This document shows, piece after piece, positions 61,755 through 64,000 of a stretch of DNA of 64,000 nt. The stretch is from Roridomyces roridus. Taxonomy: Eukaryota > Basidiomycota > Agaricomycetes > Agaricales > Mycenaceae. The notes below the pieces were generated by a model. The model was given only the letters and a program-made list of their open reading frames with translations. It ran no database searches and had not been told where the DNA came from. Each line of letters starts with the position of its first letter. Position 1 is the first letter of the stretch. Position numbers and translations under genes: made by a program. Location of the stretch: contig JARKIF010000001.1 of the NCBI GenBank assembly GCA_029378245.1, positions 1,736,001 through 1,800,000 of the forward strand, written 5' to 3'.

Positions 61755-64000
61755 TCAATCTTGACGACGTTGCTCCCAGGTGTCGAGGGCCTCGCAGTCG
61801 GCCAATCCGGTGCCAGAGAGCCATTTGTCGGAGCCGGGGCCGTAGCCAGTGAAACGAACAAGGTACTGATATCCGCGGCCGCGCTTCCGTTGGTCGAGGA
61901 TCCGGTCGATGTACCACTCCTTTTCGCCGCGGTCGTTGAGAATGGGCTCGGGCTCGGCGAGTTCGCGATCCGGAAACAGGTCCCCGTTATTTTCTATGAA
62001 AGGTTCAATCTGAGAAGAGTGGAAAACCGGATAAATGCCAGGCTGATTCTCAAGATCCAAGGTGAAAGTCGAGCATTCCGGGTGCGCGGCGACCACTTTG
62101 TACGGCCCGTCGAAACGAGGCATGTACTTAGCAACCCGCCCGCTGCCCTTATGAATGTAGTGCGCGCGTCGATGCGCGGTGTTGAGCTTGACGCGATCCC
62201 CGACCTTGATCTTGTGTTCTGGCCTTCGAGTCTTGTTGGCCTGCTCCGCTTGCGACAGTTTCGCGGTCAACAAATTATCCTTGGCCTCCAAGACGTCCAA
62301 TTCCAGGCGTCGAACAATCTCAATCGCCAGTTTCTCGGGTTCCGGTGCGCGAGTCGACGGGGAAACAACCAGTGGAGGGATCAACCGTGGCGAGCGGCCC
62401 ATGCGCAACTCAAAACCCGAAAAACCTGTCGAAGCATTGACTGTATTATCATGTCAAAACGAACGCGGGGTAGAGCACGGACCCAGCCCTGCTGGTTACG
62501 AGCCACGTGGTAACGGACAGCCTGGTTCACGGTCTTGTTCGTACGCTCACTCGCGCCGTCGGTTTCTGGATGAAACGCCGTCGACATCTTCAACTTTACG
62601 CCGGTGAGCTTGTTGAAGGCAGCCCAGAATTCCGATACAAACAGTTTGTCGCGGTCGCTGAAGATGTCCAACGGTATGCCGTTCTCGCAATACCAATGGT
62701 CGAAGAATAGCACGGCAAAATCATCCGCGGAAATGTCCGTGCGAGTTGGTACCAGACGGATGTCCGATCCCAGGCGGCAAGTGAAGGACGCAATGCAATT
62801 AAAACCCTCGTCCTGTGGGAGCGGACCAATGAAATCAATCGCGACTGAGTCGCCTCGACCTTCCGGTACAGGATTTGGGTGCAAAGGACCCGCTGGCCGC
62901 TTCGTTCGAGATTTGTTTCGCTGACACTCGGTGCACGCCGGGATGTAAGCGGTTTCCAAGTCTCGTCGCATGTTCGGCCAATAATAACAATCTCGCAGAG
63001 ACTTGTACGACTTGTCGAAACCAAAATGACCCAACGCGTCGTGTGCCAAATGGAACAAATCCTGCCGGATCGTGCCAGCCTTTGGAATCACCAGCCGGCC
63101 GGACAGATACCAGAGGCCTTCGCGGAACACCAACCCCGGCATGCCTTCCGCCACCGAGCTCAGTTTGGCACACCACGGGTCCGTCTTGTAGCCGTCCCGG
63201 ACCGTCTTCAGCACTTCGTCGTCTGTGGTAATACCCAGCACGGGCGCGATGCAATCACCTCGTTTTATACGCGTCGCAGCTATCGCGCGAGCTGCCCTCG
63301 AAGGCGAGCCACGTCCAGCCCGCAATACAACAGCCACTGCCGGGGAATCCTCCGCGCAGGAGACCTCAGCTGCCGATGCAAGAGCTTCGGCACTGTCAAC
63401 GAAATCTGTCCTTGAAAGAGCATCCGCGACGGTATTATCTTCACCCTTCACGTAGACCACCTTGAAATCAAATTGCGCCAGGAACTCAGCCCAACGGGCC
63501 TGTCGGCGGGAGAGGTCCTTTTGAGAATTGAAATTCTCCAAGGTGCGGTGGTCCGTGAAAACGGTGAACGTCGTGCCCAAGAGATCAACCTTCCAACGAC
63601 GGAGAGCACGGATAATCGCGAGAAGCTCCTTCTCGTGTACAGGGTAATTTAGCTCTGCAGCCTTGAAACTGCACGAATCGAAGGCCACCGGGCGCGCCAG
63701 TTCCCACGAAGGCCCAAAGGAAAGTATGGCCCCAGAACGTCTATCACTAGCGTCCGTTGTCACGAAAATCTGATTTTCACCCGGGTTATCGTGGTCGATA
63801 ACGGTGAGGCAGTCCCTGCTCACCACTATCTTCTTTATCTCATCAAACGCACGCTGGTGGGCATCCGTCCATTCCGGAAAATGTTTATCACACTCTTTTG
63901 TCGTCAACTTTTCCAGTATAGGAGTCCATTCTGCGAGATTTGGCAAGAATTTGCTAATGTACCGCACGAGACCCAAGAAAGCCCGCACGTTTGTGCTGGA
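61755..64000 (-). mobile_element. Ty3/Gypsy chromodomain retrotransposon, 3' part of pol, frameshifted
   Basis: Read on the minus strand from the window edge: end of reverse transcriptase (MRAFLGLVRYISKFLPNLAE), RNase H (FVTTDASDRRSGAILSFG, ELNYPVHEKELLAIIRALRR) and integrase. The integrase has the HHCC zinc site (HLAHDALGHFGF..CTECQ) and the catalytic D (DFIGPLP), D (FSDRDKLF) and E (TDGASERTNK). The C-terminal part reads PEHKIKVGDRVKLNTAHRRA and a chromodomain (EWYIDRILDQRKRGRGYQYL, then GYGPGSDKWL), stop at 61755. The frame breaks near 62450, where one base is missing after RVRFDM. gag, protease, most of the reverse transcriptase and the 5' LTR lie beyond 64000. The break suggests an inactive copy. 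Confidence 0.92.

Overview
The window is nuclear DNA of a filamentous fungus, almost certainly a mushroom-forming basidiomycete (Agaricomycetes). The genes are compact and intron-rich, with GT..AG introns of mostly 40-60 nt. The gene set is eukaryotic and fungal: an HDEL-tagged ER DnaJ, PalA/Rim20, a Ras-GAP, PRMT5, Sds22, Dsk2, Bqt4-like and Wss1-like proteins, and a chromodomain-type Ty3/Gypsy element. Species and chromosome cannot be named from the sequence alone. Many genes are several spliced pieces, and I traced splice sites by hand where I give them.

Layout. 1-2.6 kb: a dispersed-repeat copy and two small unknown coiled-coil reading frames. 2.6-5.1 kb: two paralogous small secreted proteins. 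5.7-9.4 kb: an Scj1-like ER co-chaperone and a divergent mitochondrial-type protein. 9.5-20.7 kb: a GPI-type aspartic protease, a Gap1-type Ras-GAP, PalA/Rim20, a DUF3421 protein and a paraoxonase-like protein. 20.9-26.6 kb: an approximately 2 kb direct segmental duplication, each copy ending in a gene for the molybdopterin-synthase small subunit (MoaD/MOCS2A). Between the copies lie a dispersed repeat and a broken thiamin pyrophosphokinase. 26.6-37.4 kb is dense housekeeping: MBL-fold hydrolase, CCDC174-like, Sds22, PAS-GATA factor, ankyrin protein and PRMT5. 37.6-44.8 kb: one giant acidic repeat protein ending in a CaaX box. 45.3-57.2 kb: tRNA-Tyr, DUF218 protein, Dsk2, a CaCA-family exchanger, Wss1-like protease, phosphofructokinase and a Bqt4-like protein. 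57.5-64 kb is repeat-rich: a dispersed repeat with a hAT-like MITE inside it, gene relics, an unknown protein with a possible PD-(D/E)xK signature, and the 3' part of a Gypsy element that runs out of the window.

Most genes are independent housekeeping units and not a cluster. The most unusual items are: (1) the approximately 2,170-residue acidic protein with nine good RPKSPWTPSYSVTTQG modules, phase-0 exon duplication and a C-terminal CVVM prenylation signal; (2) the duplicated MoaD genes, one carrying a 7-bp deletion whose frame is restored only if its intron is kept; (3) a 254-bp MITE with a perfect 8-bp target duplication and an empty site elsewhere in the window; (4) a 15-nt microexon that carries a catalytic zinc histidine of the Wss1-like protease; and (5) a one-base frameshift inside the active-site motif of phosphofructokinase.
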